A DNA stretch of 64,000 bases from Robinsoniella peoriensis (GTDB taxonomy: Bacteria > Bacillota > Clostridia > Lachnospirales > Lachnospiraceae): NCBI RefSeq assembly GCF_000797495.1, contig NZ_JTGN01000013.1:82469-146468 (forward strand). The letters run 5' to 3'. A model generated the notes under the pieces. It made no database searches, was not told the DNA's origin, and worked only from the letters and a program-made list of their open reading frames with translations. Shown here in pieces: positions 45,015-54,351 of this stretch (positions are counted from its first letter, which is position 1; each line of letters opens with the position of its first letter). The position numbers were made by a program, and so were the translations under genes.

Positions 45015-47429
45015 ATGGTGGGAAAGAATAATCAGGTACGCTCCAGGAAAGGATTTGCAATGAACAGACAAAAAAGAATAGTTTTATCGGTTTTATTAAT
45101 GATGGTAATGATTATTCTGGGCGGGTGTAAACAACATGAAACTGCACCAGAAGACAAAAAAGGAGAACAGGGGAATGCAAGTCTGGAGACAACAGGCAAT
45201 CAATCTCTTGGAAGATTTATAGAACAGGATTTGAATTTACCCCAGGGAGATCTTTCCACACTAGTCAAAACGCTTTCTGACAAAACCCTTAGGGCGTTTA
45301 CCGAAAAAGGGGTTTATGAATCCCGGGATAGCGGTGACACATGGGTTGCCTGGGAGAAGCAGCCTAAAGAGCTGACGGATGATATGCAGGATAAGGGGGA
45401 TACGGAAACGGCTTCCGGCAAATCTTCCACGTCATTTGTTCTAGAGAGCGGAGGCGTTCTACCTATAGCAATTGGATATGATGGCAGTTTATTTTACAAA
45501 ACAAAAAAGGGTGAGGATAGAATATACAAATATATAGATAAAGATGGTAATGGAAAGGAAATCAATATATCCTTATCCGGAGACTTGAATGAAATTGCAG
45601 CAGCCGAATTCACCGAAGAGGGGGAATTAATATGCTGTGATATGGAGGGGAATATTTTTCAGATCAATTGCAGCACAGGAGAAATAGTGCATACTTATAA
45701 TATGGCATCCAATGGAGAAAATTTCACATCTCCGGATCTGATTCCCATAGGCGGTAAGCTTTTTGTGGCTTACAGCAAGTTTAATGACAGTTGGGAGGCG
45801 GCAGATATAGAGGTGGATACATATGACCTGACATCCCATAAGGCAGAGGAAAAAAACCAGGTACTCAATGAATTTTTTTCCAGTAAGGAAAAGGTGGCTA
45901 ATCAGACGAACATGCCCAAATTTATGACAGATCCTGTAAATAAAAATATCTATATAGCAGATATTACCGGTGTCTATAAATATACCCTGGACAGTTCCGT
46001 TGTAGAAAAGATTTTCAACGGAGCATTGGGGAAAATGTACAACCCTGCTGCTTATCTTGTGGGGGGAACGGTTATAAATGAGGACTCGTTTATATTAAAT
46101 TACTATGTTGCAGACAGTATGTCACTGGTACGATACCAATATGATCCGAATGTGACAGCTGTGCCTGAGAAGGAGCTTACGATCTATTCGCTGTATGACA
46201 ATTCCCTTGTCCGGCAGGCAGTTACTGTATTTCAGAAAAATAATCCGGATGTATTTGTGAATTTTGATATAGGGCTTACCGGCGAGGATGCCATAACTGT
46301 AAGCGATGCCATAAAAACCCTGAATACGAATATCATGTCCGGACAGGGTCCCGATATTCTGCTTTTAAATGGAATGCCCACGGAATCCTATATGGAAAAA
46401 GGCTTATTAGCGGATATCAGTGATGTGATAGCAGAAGTTTCAGATACAGATGGTATTTTTGAAAACATTGCCTCATCTTACAAAAAAGAAGATAAAATTT
46501 TAGCAGTACCAATGCGGTTTTCAGTTCCGGTGGTCATGGGTAAAACAGAACTGGTATCCCGGTATCAGGATTTAAATTCTATGGCGGAACTGGCAGAACA
46601 GCTGAGAAATGAAAATCCCGGGGCGCAGAGCATTTTGGGAAGTATGCCGGCAGATGTATTAATCCGACTATTCATGGCAAACTCAGCGCCATTCTGGATC
46701 TCAGAGGATGGAACTTTAGATGAAAATAGTCTGACAGCATTTTTTAGTTCTCTGAGTAAAATCCAGGATGCACAACTGGGAACAACAGGGAACGCAGATG
46801 ATGGAGAATTTCAGGGGGAAACCCTGTCAGACACTCAGATGCTGGAAATGGTAAGTTTTATGACAACCAGTACTTATCTGTTGGGTATGATGGGGTATGA
46901 GGATACTAAAATTAATGTTTCTAATGCAGCCAATGCAGAAGATCTATGCTGGATATTGTCCATGAGGAGCAGATTGGGTGATGCAGAATATAAAACGGCA
47001 CCCGGTGAGGTATATATCCCTATTGATCCAATGGGAATCAGTTCCAGAAGTGAAAATACAGATCTGGCAAAACGCTTTATGACAATGATGCTTCAGTCGG
47101 ATATGCAATCGATCTCGGTCTTAGGTTATCCTCTAAATCAAAAGGTATTTGATAAAAATATGGAAAAGCCGGCGGAATTCAAAGACAGTTATGAGCTGGT
47201 AGACGATACTGGAAGAGGTGAGTTTCATCTGGATCGGATCTGGCCTTCAACTAGTGATGTTGATGATTTTAAGCAGAAAATCGAAAGTTTAAAAACTCCG
47301 GCTCTATTGGACGATATGATTAATAAGACGGTGATGGAAGAAGGAAAGAAGTGTCTGATCACAGGGGAGTCGGTAGAAGACGCGGTAAAAAATGTCATGA
47401 AGAAGATCAGTATCTATCTGGCTGAGTGA
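45015..47429 (+). CDS. Solute-binding lipoprotein with N-terminal propeller-like domain
   Basis: About 804 residues. The lipoprotein signal ends LGGC. A first half (to about residue 370) has beta-propeller/BNR-like repeats (YESRDSGDTWVAWE, LPIAIGYDGSLFYK, NKNIYIADITGVYKYT). The second half (from KELTIYSLYDNS) is a family 1 extracellular solute-binding protein (GQGPDILLLNGMPTESYMEKG). It has twice the usual length for a binding protein. No permease is adjacent. The start is ATG 45015 (GAGGAGG) or ATG 45060 (AGGAAAGG), the latter giving a more usual signal peptide. A membrane-bound AraC regulator follows. Confidence 0.75.
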   Translation: MVGKNNQVRSRKGFAMNRQKRIVLSVLLMMVMIILGGCKQHETAPEDKKGEQGNASLETTGNQSLGRFIEQDLNLPQGDLSTLVKTLSDKTLRAFTEKGVYESRDSGDTWVAWEKQPKELTDDMQDKGDTETASGKSSTSFVLESGGVLPIAIGYDGSLFYKTKKGEDRIYKYIDKDGNGKEINISLSGDLNEIAAAEFTEEGELICCDMEGNIFQINCSTGEIVHTYNMASNGENFTSPDLIPIGGKLFVAYSKFNDSWEAADIEVDTYDLTSHKAEEKNQVLNEFFSSKEKVANQTNMPKFMTDPVNKNIYIADITGVYKYTLDSSVVEKIFNGALGKMYNPAAYLVGGTVINEDSFILNYYVADSMSLVRYQYDPNVTAVPEKELTIYSLYDNSLVRQAVTVFQKNNPDVFVNFDIGLTGEDAITVSDAIKTLNTNIMSGQGPDILLLNGMPTESYMEKGLLADISDVIAEVSDTDGIFENIASSYKKEDKILAVPMRFSVPVVMGKTELVSRYQDLNSMAELAEQLRNENPGAQSILGSMPADVLIRLFMANSAPFWISEDGTLDENSLTAFFSSLSKIQDAQLGTTGNADDGEFQGETLSDTQMLEMVSFMTTSTYLLGMMGYEDTKINVSNAANAEDLCWILSMRSRLGDAEYKTAPGEVYIPIDPMGISSRSENTDLAKRFMTMMLQSDMQSISVLGYPLNQKVFDKNMEKPAEFKDSYELVDDTGRGEFHLDRIWPSTSDVDDFKQKIESLKTPALLDDMINKTVMEEGKKCLITGESVEDAVKNVMKKISIYLAE

Positions 47430-47463
47430 CGGGGACGAGTGTTTGAAAATATAGATAAAATGC

Positions 47464-47503
47464 AGGGAAGAAATCAAATATTTTGGTTTCTTCCCTCCTT
47501 TTT
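47464..47503 (+). terminator. Terminator of the propeller/binding protein gene
   Basis: AGGGAAGAAA (47464-47473) pairs with TTTCTTCCCT (47487-47496), then CCTTTTT. Confidence 0.85.
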
Positions 47504-47556
47504 ATGCAAAATAAGATGTTTTTGACAGAATACAATGATTTTAATAGACCAAAAAA

Positions 47557-47585
47557 TTGAATAAACAATAGGATTTTGCTATAAT
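47557..47585 (+). promoter_or_regulatory. Promoter of the AraC-type regulator gene
   Basis: TTGAAT (47557-47562), 17 bases, TATAAT (47580-47585), 60 bases before the GTG start. Confidence 0.65.
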
Positions 47586-47645
47586 TTTACTATTCTGTTG
47601 AGATATTATGTAACCTGAGGGAAAGTATATGGGAGGGCGCAAAAC

Positions 47646-49943
47646 GTGGAGAAGATGGGGTTCTGTAAGAGGCTGAAAAGAAGCGGAAGGTTAAAATACA
47701 AAATGCGGATTTTGCTGGCATTTTTTGCCGTGGCTGTGCTGGCCATCGGGTTTACAGATGTTGCAGTATTTCGCGGGCTGTCTGCAAATATCAGGGAGGA
47801 TACGGATAAGGAAACCAGGGAAATGCTGCGTAATCTGAATAACTCTTATGAGAATCAGGTCATGCAGTATCAGGATCAGGCACAACTCCTGTATCGGAAT
47901 CTGAATGTGAAGGCTTTCCTGGTATCTGGAGGGCGGGAAGATTCCCATATCGATACGATCTATGAATCCATGAAAGCTATGGCTGGAAATATGACCGGCA
48001 TCTCTTCCGTTATCTTATTCTATAAAGAGGATATTCTGGCAAGCTACGATACGGGAATGGTAACCGTGGCTGCAAAAGAAGAGTTAGTGAAAGCAGCCTC
48101 AGATACGGTGTCGGATAAAGATATCTTCTACGTGTGGCCCAATGACCGCAAATATCAAAAACATATGGTTATTCTGTGGAGTGACCGGGATTATCCAAAT
48201 GCGCCCAGTAACTATGGCGTGGCGCTGGCGATTAATATGGATGCTGTGCAGGAAAAAGTCATACCATGGAACCAAAAGGCAGTAAATCCCATCTACATAT
48301 TCCATAAGAGCGGAGAACTGGTTGCTGCCCAGAGAAATGAAAACAAGGAAGAAGCCCAGAAAATGTTTCAGGAAATTTGTACAAAGGAAATTGACGAAGG
48401 CTCCTTTAATGAGTCCGTAGACGGGAAAAAACGGGCAATTTCTTATGTAAGGGAAGGGGATGGAAGGTTTTTATCCCTACGGATACAGGATATGTCGGGA
48501 AGCCAGATACAGATAAACAGGGCGCTTCAGACTATATTATTTGCCACTGTTTTGGGGATGCTGGTTATTGCAGGGGCAGTGTGGGTGCTGTCTGGCTGGG
48601 TATACCGTCCTGTGGGTGCTATTTTCCGCAATATACTGCAACTGGCACAGAGCGGGGAAGAAACGGTAAAAGGAAAAGATGAATTGATTCTGGCAACAGA
48701 TGCGCTGGAAGATGTAAACCAGAATATGAACCTGCTGAAGAGCCAGATCCGTAATAATGCAGCCGTGCGTTTTTTGCGGTATGGCAGGAGTGGGGATGTG
48801 GTTGATCAGAAAATGTTTGAGTTTGGAGACTGTGAACCGGATAATTTTACGGTAATTGTACTGCGGTATTTTCTGGAGGACTGGTCTAAAAATGAAGCAC
48901 TGTTTGCATATGTAAAGGAAATTCGCTGGGTGCAGAGAGAAAATAGAAAAGGCGGTATGCACTGTTACCGTGCTTCTCAGGGAGAGATTATATTTTTAGA
49001 TTATAGTATGAGAGAAGAGGGAGGCCCCCATGCGGTGTGCTATGACAGCCATGGGATGACGGAGGAAAGGTCAGACAGTATCCCCCTTGAAGAAGAGGCG
49101 GGAAAACTTCTGGAGGAATTAAAAACCCTATATGGAATGAAAGGCTGTGTGGGAATTGCCCATTGCAGCAGGCCGGACAGGCTTCCCAAAGCATATCACC
49201 GTGCAGAACTGCTGACGGAGTATTATATACTGGCAAAAGATATGCAGGTAACGGACGAATCCGTACTGAAGGCAAAACGGCAGGGAGCGGTACAGGAACC
49301 CGAACGGGAGCACATTTTAAGGTTTGTTAAGAATGATACAGAGGAAGACCTGAATGCATGTATGCAAAGGCTTCTTAAGAATCTTACCTCCTACCATATC
49401 CTGGAGGCACAGAAGTATCTGAAAGAGCTCATAGCGGATGTGATTCGGCTTTCAGAAAGCATTTCCGGGGAAAAGAGTGAACAGTATGAGATGTATCTGG
49501 AGGATTTTCTCACCAATCAGATTTTTATCGGGCAGGCGGACATAGAGGAGTGGCTCTGCCAGCTGTTCTTACAAGTCAGGGCCCAGCTAAAAAGCAGCCG
49601 GCAGCCTAATGCGGTATATATTATGGGAGAAGTAGAGGTCTATGTGGGGGAGAATTACCGTGACTGCGGGTTATCAGTAGAGGCAGTTGCTGAGCACTAT
49701 GGACTGAGCGTTTCTTATTTCAGTAAGCTTTTTAACCAGCATACAGGAAAAACATTCCCTGATTATATCAGTCAGCTGCGGCTTAAAAAAGCACGGGAAA
49801 TGCTTTTGGAAAAGCAAAACATGACAATACAGGAAATTGCAAAGGAAGTTGGTTTTAACAGTTCCTCTTATTTTTCGGCGGCATTTCGAAAATTTTACGG
49901 AGTATCTCCGTCCCAGATACGGAGGGTTAAGACTAAGGATTAA
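47646..49943 (+). CDS. Membrane-bound AraC-family regulator
   Basis: 765 residues. Two membrane spans (about 20-42 and 297-317) bracket an outside Cache-like sensor region. A cytoplasmic linker follows and then a C-terminal double HTH of the AraC type (about 670-762: LSVEAVAEHYGLSVSYFSKLFNQHTGKTF, then MTIQEIAKEVGFNSSSYFSAAFRKFYG). Such one-component regulators sit beside LplABC-type sugar operons and switch them on when a ligand, or a loaded binding protein, is sensed outside. The start is GTG 47646 after GGGAGGG; ATG 47655 is possible. The LplB gene starts 500 bases further on. Confidence 0.9.
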   Translation: MEKMGFCKRLKRSGRLKYKMRILLAFFAVAVLAIGFTDVAVFRGLSANIREDTDKETREMLRNLNNSYENQVMQYQDQAQLLYRNLNVKAFLVSGGREDSHIDTIYESMKAMAGNMTGISSVILFYKEDILASYDTGMVTVAAKEELVKAASDTVSDKDIFYVWPNDRKYQKHMVILWSDRDYPNAPSNYGVALAINMDAVQEKVIPWNQKAVNPIYIFHKSGELVAAQRNENKEEAQKMFQEICTKEIDEGSFNESVDGKKRAISYVREGDGRFLSLRIQDMSGSQIQINRALQTILFATVLGMLVIAGAVWVLSGWVYRPVGAIFRNILQLAQSGEETVKGKDELILATDALEDVNQNMNLLKSQIRNNAAVRFLRYGRSGDVVDQKMFEFGDCEPDNFTVIVLRYFLEDWSKNEALFAYVKEIRWVQRENRKGGMHCYRASQGEIIFLDYSMREEGGPHAVCYDSHGMTEERSDSIPLEEEAGKLLEELKTLYGMKGCVGIAHCSRPDRLPKAYHRAELLTEYYILAKDMQVTDESVLKAKRQGAVQEPEREHILRFVKNDTEEDLNACMQRLLKNLTSYHILEAQKYLKELIADVIRLSESISGEKSEQYEMYLEDFLTNQIFIGQADIEEWLCQLFLQVRAQLKSSRQPNAVYIMGEVEVYVGENYRDCGLSVEAVAEHYGLSVSYFSKLFNQHTGKTFPDYISQLRLKKAREMLLEKQNMTIQEIAKEVGFNSSSYFSAAFRKFYGVSPSQIRRVKTKD

Positions 49944-49958
49944 GATAAGAACAGAACC

Positions 49959-50120
49959 AGAGCGTGTTTTAAAATTGCTTTCTGGCAGCTGTGCGTCACA
50001 CTTTGTGGGAGATTTGTCCCGGATGAAGGGCGCGTAGCGGGCTACGCAACCTGAATTCGGGGCAAATATGCCGCTAAGTGGGGCGTGCAGATGGCAGGAA
50101 TGAATTTTCAAACACGCTCT
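49959..50120. repeat. MITE-like palindromic element
   Basis: 162 bases with terminal inverted repeats AGAGCGTGTTTTAAAATT and AATTTTCAAACACGCTCT (one mismatch). The interior is an imperfect long hairpin whose apex is GCGTAGC/GCTACGC (50032-50038, 50041-50047). A decayed relative is at 1184-1262, and the 12-base end AAACACGCTCTA also occurs at 41827-41838, next to arm 1 of the big inverted element. It holds no gene and needs a transposase in trans, if mobile. Confidence 0.8.
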
Positions 50121-50182
50121 AGGGCATTCCCGCGTGTGCCAAACGCAGATTCCCTTATAACTAAGAATTAATATAAGATCAG

Positions 50183-50226
50183 AAGCAGGAGGCGGGCGAA
50201 AAGCCTGATTTCCTGCTTGTTTTTTG
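50183..50226 (+). terminator. Terminator between AraC gene and the Lpl-type operon
   Basis: AAGCAGGA (50183-50190) pairs with TCCTGCTT (50211-50218), with a smaller inner stem, followed by GTTTTTT. Confidence 0.85.
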
Positions 50227-50347
50227 TGTCTGGAGCAGAGTAATAATGCACAAAATAATCTGCATTAACAACAAGAAAAGTATAAAATAAACAATACGAG
50301 ATGAAATTAATATTATAAAAACAGTATTATATTAGATGATGTTATAT

Positions 50348-50395
50348 AAAATACGTATTTTTATGATTGATAATAAGTCAAAATGACGATAAGAT
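50348..50395 (+). promoter_or_regulatory. Promoter and palindrome ahead of the Lpl-type operon
   Basis: TTGATA (50367-50372), 17 bases, TAAGAT (50390-50395). A perfect 14-base palindrome AAAATACGTATTTT (50348-50361) ends six bases before the -35 box and is a candidate activator or repressor site. Confidence 0.5.
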
Positions 50396-50446
50396 GCATC
50401 CATAACACAAGTACGTACAGTGAAAATAAAAAGAAAGAGGGAGGCT

Positions 50447-51364
50447 ATGAAACGAAAACACACATTTAAAAAGGATTTGCCGCTCTATCTGATGGCGTTT
50501 CCGGGAGTTGTGGTATTGCTTGCTTTTGCCTATGTTCCTATGGCGGGCCTGATACTGGTCTTTAAAGATTACCATTTTAAAGGGGGGATCTTCGGAAGCG
50601 AATGGGCTGATCCATTGTTTAAGAACTTTAGTTTCTTTTTCAATAATATGGATACGGCACTTAGAGCCACAAGAAATACTATTGGATTGAATATCCTGTT
50701 CTTTGTATTTGGGACGATTTTTGCGGTGGCAATAGCCATCATGCTCAGTGAAATAAAAAGTAAGAAGTTTATAAAGGGAAGCCAGAGCGTTATGTTCTTT
50801 CCTTATTTTATCTCCTGGATGGTTATGGGCGCCATACTAAACGCTTTGTTAAGCTCTGAAGTGGGAGTTATCAGCGGATTGTTAAAAGGAGCAGGGATTC
50901 ATTTTGACTTTTACTCCAGTCCTGCTGCCTGGGTCATCATTTTAGTTTTAGTCGTGATCTGGCAGAGTACCGGATATAATTCTGTTATTTATTACGGTGT
51001 ATTATCAGGCTTTGATACTTCTATATATGAAGCAGCACAGGTGGATGGGGCAAGTAAATGGCAGCAGATCCGCAAGATAACACTTCCGCTGTTAAGGCCG
51101 ACTATTATCATTATGTTTCTCCTTTCCGTAGGAAATATGCTGAAAGGAAATCTGAACATGATGATCGGACTTACAAATCTAAATCCAATGCTTCTTCCAG
51201 TAACGGATGTAATTGATGTATTTGTTTACCGCAGCGGTGTAAAGAATGGAGACATGGCATTTGCGTCAGCAGTTTCCCTTTACCAGTCTATATTCGGATT
51301 CCTTTTAGTTATAATCTCCAATAAGATAGCGAAAAAATTCGATAAAGACACTTCATTATTTTAG
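50447..51364 (+). CDS. LplB-type ABC permease
   Basis: A 305-residue sugar importer permease with six spans and the EAA loop YEAAQVDGASKWQQIRKITLPLLRP. The LplB subfamily trait PMAGLILVFKDYHF near the first span is present. The start ATG 50447 follows AGAGGGAGG; a GTG at 50420 is an alternative. It pairs with the LplC-type permease 14 bases downstream. Confidence 0.9.
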   Translation: MKRKHTFKKDLPLYLMAFPGVVVLLAFAYVPMAGLILVFKDYHFKGGIFGSEWADPLFKNFSFFFNNMDTALRATRNTIGLNILFFVFGTIFAVAIAIMLSEIKSKKFIKGSQSVMFFPYFISWMVMGAILNALLSSEVGVISGLLKGAGIHFDFYSSPAAWVIILVLVVIWQSTGYNSVIYYGVLSGFDTSIYEAAQVDGASKWQQIRKITLPLLRPTIIIMFLLSVGNMLKGNLNMMIGLTNLNPMLLPVTDVIDVFVYRSGVKNGDMAFASAVSLYQSIFGFLLVIISNKIAKKFDKDTSLF

Positions 51365-51378
51365 AGAGGAAATTAGAA

Positions 51379-52269
51379 ATGAGAAAAAGGACTTTAAAAT
51401 CGGATCGTATTTTATTGGGCGGCTTCTATGTACTTTTGGGAATATTTTCCCTGATCTGCCTGCTTCCCATCGTTTTGGCAATCTCCGGCTCGTTTTCAAA
51501 TGAAGTAGAAATTGCCACAAAAGGATTTTCTCTGGTACCAAGAGGATTTTCCCTGGATACCTATAAATACGTTTTCCAAAGCCAGGGAGACACGCTGCTG
51601 GGTGCATATGGGGTAACTCTGGCGACTACGATACTGGGAACCATCTTATCCGTAATTATTACAACTTGCTTTGCCTATGTTATTTCGGTTAAAGATTTCC
51701 GTCATGCGAACAAACTGGCATTTTTTGCTTACTTTACCATGCTGTTCAGCGGGGGGATGCTTCCCTGGTATCTGGTTTGCACAAAGTATTACCATCTGGG
51801 AAATTCCTTGTGGGGGTTGATTCTGCCTTACAGCATGAATGTTTTCTATATGTATCTGATCAGAAACTTTATCAAGGGGCTGCCCTATGAACTGACGGAG
51901 AGTGCTAAAATTGATGGAGCCGGATATTTTCAGATTTTCTGGAAAGTAGTCCTGCCCCTGTCAAAAGCAGGAATTGTAACCATTGTTTTATTTTACGCAT
52001 TGACCTACTGGAATGACTTTTATCTTCCGCTAATGCTGGTTAACAAAGATGAGTACTATTCCATGCAGTATATATTGTACATAATGAATGCCAATATCCA
52101 GTATCTGGCGACGAATCCAAATGGGATGGGAGCAGGGCATATTGTTTTGCCCACTCAGACGATCAAAATGGCAATTACCTGTATTGCCATCGGACCAATC
52201 GTACTGGTCTATCCGTTTGTACAAAAATATTTTGTAAAGGGTGTAACTGTGGGTGCTTTAAAAGGGTAG
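51379..52269 (+). CDS. LplC-type ABC permease
   Basis: A 296-residue partner permease with six spans, the EAA loop TESAKIDGAGYFQIFWKVVLPLSK and the C-terminal signature QKYFVKGVTVGALKG. It follows AGAGAGGAAAT. Its stop codon runs straight into the first of seven tandem hairpins that separate it from the binding-protein gene. Confidence 0.92.
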   Translation: MRKRTLKSDRILLGGFYVLLGIFSLICLLPIVLAISGSFSNEVEIATKGFSLVPRGFSLDTYKYVFQSQGDTLLGAYGVTLATTILGTILSVIITTCFAYVISVKDFRHANKLAFFAYFTMLFSGGMLPWYLVCTKYYHLGNSLWGLILPYSMNVFYMYLIRNFIKGLPYELTESAKIDGAGYFQIFWKVVLPLSKAGIVTIVLFYALTYWNDFYLPLMLVNKDEYYSMQYILYIMNANIQYLATNPNGMGAGHIVLPTQTIKMAITCIAIGPIVLVYPFVQKYFVKGVTVGALKG

Positions 52270-52484
52270 TGTGACATGAGGTCGCGCAGAAAAAGGTAAG
52301 TGTGACATGAGGTCGCACAGAAAAAGGTAAGTGCGACACGAGGTCGCACAGAAAAGGGTAAGTGTGACACGAGGTCACACAGAAAAGGGGAAGTGTGACA
52401 CGAGGTCGCGCAGAAAAGGGTAGTGTGACACGAGATCGAACAGAAAAAGGTAAGTGTGACACGAGGTCACACAGAAAAGGAGAA
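52269..52484 (+). repeat. Seven tandem 31-bp hairpin repeats inside the ABC operon
   Basis: Units start at 52269, 52300, 52331, 52362, 52393, 52423 and 52454; all are 31 bp except the fifth (30). Each is GTGTGAC-like, a 5-base loop (ACGAG or ATGAG), GTCACAC-like, then CAGAAAAGGGTAA-like spacer. Unit 3 has both arms changed (GTGCGAC/GTCGCAC), and units 1, 2 and 5 keep pairing through G-U wobbles; unit 6 is decayed. The last unit leads into the ribosome binding site of the next gene. This is probably an mRNA processing or stability element. Confidence 0.9.
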
Positions 52485-52489
52485 AAGGT

Positions 52490-54037
52490 ATGAGAATGAA
52501 GAGTTTAAAAAAGGTAACAGCATTATTAGCGGCAGGGGCTATGGTAACAGCCATGTTTACAGGATGTGCTTCCTCAGAGGAAAAGAAGACAGCAGGTACA
52601 AATGCAGAAGCTTCCGATACTGCCTCTCAGGATGCCGTTCCTGTGAAACTGGTGATGTTCGGGGAAGAATCTCCCCGTATGAAAGAGCTGATGGCCAATG
52701 AAATTCATCAAAAAGTATTGGATGAGATCAATGTGGACCTGGAAATCCAGTATCTTCCCTGGACTGAATATGCAGGGGGGAAATCGGAATTGATGTTTTC
52801 CGCAGGTGAAAAATTCATGTGCTACACCAATACGGAAGTCACTGCAAAAATGGTTGGAAAGGGTTATTATGCGGATGTTACAGGACTGCTGAAGGATAAT
52901 GCCCCGGAACTGTATCAATACTGTGACGAAGAAAATGCTGCAAAAGCATTTACCATTGGCGGCAAAATATATTCCATACCGGTTGGATATAAGCCAAATG
53001 CCGGTGAAGATTATCTCATGATGGTGAGAAAAGATTTGATGGATGAGGCAGGAGTCTCAGAAATTAAAAGCATAGAGGATTTAGAAAATTTCTATACGCT
53101 ATGCAAAGAAAAACATCCCGATTATATTGGCCTGGGGCGAGGATTGAATCCTAAGGTGTTAAATGGAGCCATAGCATCTGACATCAATATGAACTTTATC
53201 AACAATTTTGCCATGACGGATGCCAATGCCCCGGATGATCCTAAAGTCTACAGCTACTATGAGTCCGAAGAGTATAAGCAGGTAAGTGAGATTGCAAAGC
53301 GCTGGAACCAGATGGGAATCATTCCATCCTACCAGCTGTCAAACGGAGAGCAGTCCAGCAGTGAATTTGCCGCCGGAAGAGCCATGTTTGCAGTAAGCTC
53401 CAATGACCGTATCTTCGAGATGATGGAAAGCGTCCGTTCCTCTGCATCAAATGCAGTATTTGAAAATGTATATCTGGGTGATACAGCCAAAAAGCCTCTG
53501 ATGAGCTGGGGAACCTACGTTACCGCCTTTGGGATCAGCGCAGGAGTAGAGGACCCGGATGAGCTGGCAGCATATATCAAGGTCATTAACCTGTTCCAGA
53601 AGAACCAGGAATGGGTGGATCTGTGGATATACGGAATTGAAGGAACCGATTATAAGCTGACTGAAAATGGTCGTGTGGAAAGGATCTGTACGGATGAAAT
53701 CATTCATAACTGGATGCCGGTTAATACGGAATTCCGCCGTTATCCAAGCTATATTACAGATGAACAGATTGAAACTTTTAACAAACAGGCAGAGGGAAGT
53801 ATTACCATGAAGTCCACCAATTTCATTTTTGACACGGAGCCTGTAAAATCGGAGTATGCGCAGCTGCAGGCTGTAGAATCCGAGTACCTGAATCCCATCT
53901 CCAATGGATTCAAAGATTACGATGAAAATATTGATAAGGCAATTGAGAAACTAAAAGCAGCAGGACTGGATAAATTTATGGAAGAGCTGCAAAAGCAGTT
54001 TGATGCATTTATGAATGAAAAAGGGAATCAAAAATGA
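52490..54037 (+). CDS. LplA-type solute-binding lipoprotein
   Basis: A 515-residue binding protein with a lipoprotein signal (MFTGC, Cys near 25), a Ser/Ala/Thr spacer and a family 1 binding fold (EESPRMKELMANEIHQKV, then YLPWTEYAGGKSELMFSAGEKF). It captures an oligosaccharide and delivers it to the two permeases upstream. Position last in the operon, after the hairpin array, suggests it is expressed at a different level. AAGGAG lies six bases before the ATG. Confidence 0.9.
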   Translation: MRMKSLKKVTALLAAGAMVTAMFTGCASSEEKKTAGTNAEASDTASQDAVPVKLVMFGEESPRMKELMANEIHQKVLDEINVDLEIQYLPWTEYAGGKSELMFSAGEKFMCYTNTEVTAKMVGKGYYADVTGLLKDNAPELYQYCDEENAAKAFTIGGKIYSIPVGYKPNAGEDYLMMVRKDLMDEAGVSEIKSIEDLENFYTLCKEKHPDYIGLGRGLNPKVLNGAIASDINMNFINNFAMTDANAPDDPKVYSYYESEEYKQVSEIAKRWNQMGIIPSYQLSNGEQSSSEFAAGRAMFAVSSNDRIFEMMESVRSSASNAVFENVYLGDTAKKPLMSWGTYVTAFGISAGVEDPDELAAYIKVINLFQKNQEWVDLWIYGIEGTDYKLTENGRVERICTDEIIHNWMPVNTEFRRYPSYITDEQIETFNKQAEGSITMKSTNFIFDTEPVKSEYAQLQAVESEYLNPISNGFKDYDENIDKAIEKLKAAGLDKFMEELQKQFDAFMNEKGNQK

Positions 54038-54147
54038 AAAAATGGTTTGGTCCGATTGAATGGCGGACGCTAGATGAAAGATATGCTTATGAGTATCAGT
54101 TGATACGGATGGGAATCTTAAAAACACCTGTGATTTGCCTCGTGTAA
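54034..54147 (+). CDS. Short frame coupled to the binding-protein stop
   Basis: A 37-residue frame (MKKWFGPIEWRTLDERYAYE at the start) begins in an ATGA overlap with the binding protein's stop codon. It is rich in aromatic residues and ends in a hydrophobic tail. It may be a translated small protein or the stub of a lost downstream gene. No family is recognised. Confidence 0.35.
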   Translation: MKKWFGPIEWRTLDERYAYEYQLIRMGILKTPVICLV

Positions 54148-54186
54148 GATGCAAACCCTTATTTCCCCCATAAAATGAGGAGTGCC

Positions 54187-54204
54187 CCGGTGTCTGGTAC
54201 ACCG
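54187..54204 (+). terminator. Palindromic hairpin after the Lpl-type operon
   Basis: CCGGTGTCTGGTACACCG, with GCC and GGC extending the stem. The identical 18 bases recur at 59683-59700 after another binding-protein gene. There is no strong T-tract. Confidence 0.55.
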
Positions 54205-54351
54205 AGGCTATTATGAAAAAATTTATCTATATGTGTAATGAAAACATTACGCTATAAACCGGAAGTTATCTCTTTTGAAGATGTTTAAAGTATAACAATC
54301 AATTGTGAACGAAGTATGAACTCTAAGTGAATTTATTGTAAAAAATAACGA

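Noticed and set aside
52175..52462. 95-codon minus-strand frame of repeated Ser-His-Leu-Pro-Phe
   Set aside because: It is only a translation of the 31-bp hairpin array, whose unit is not a multiple of three.
52269..52484. Array of direct repeats that could suggest CRISPR
   Set aside because: The units are contiguous with no unique spacers, each is a full hairpin, and there are no cas genes.
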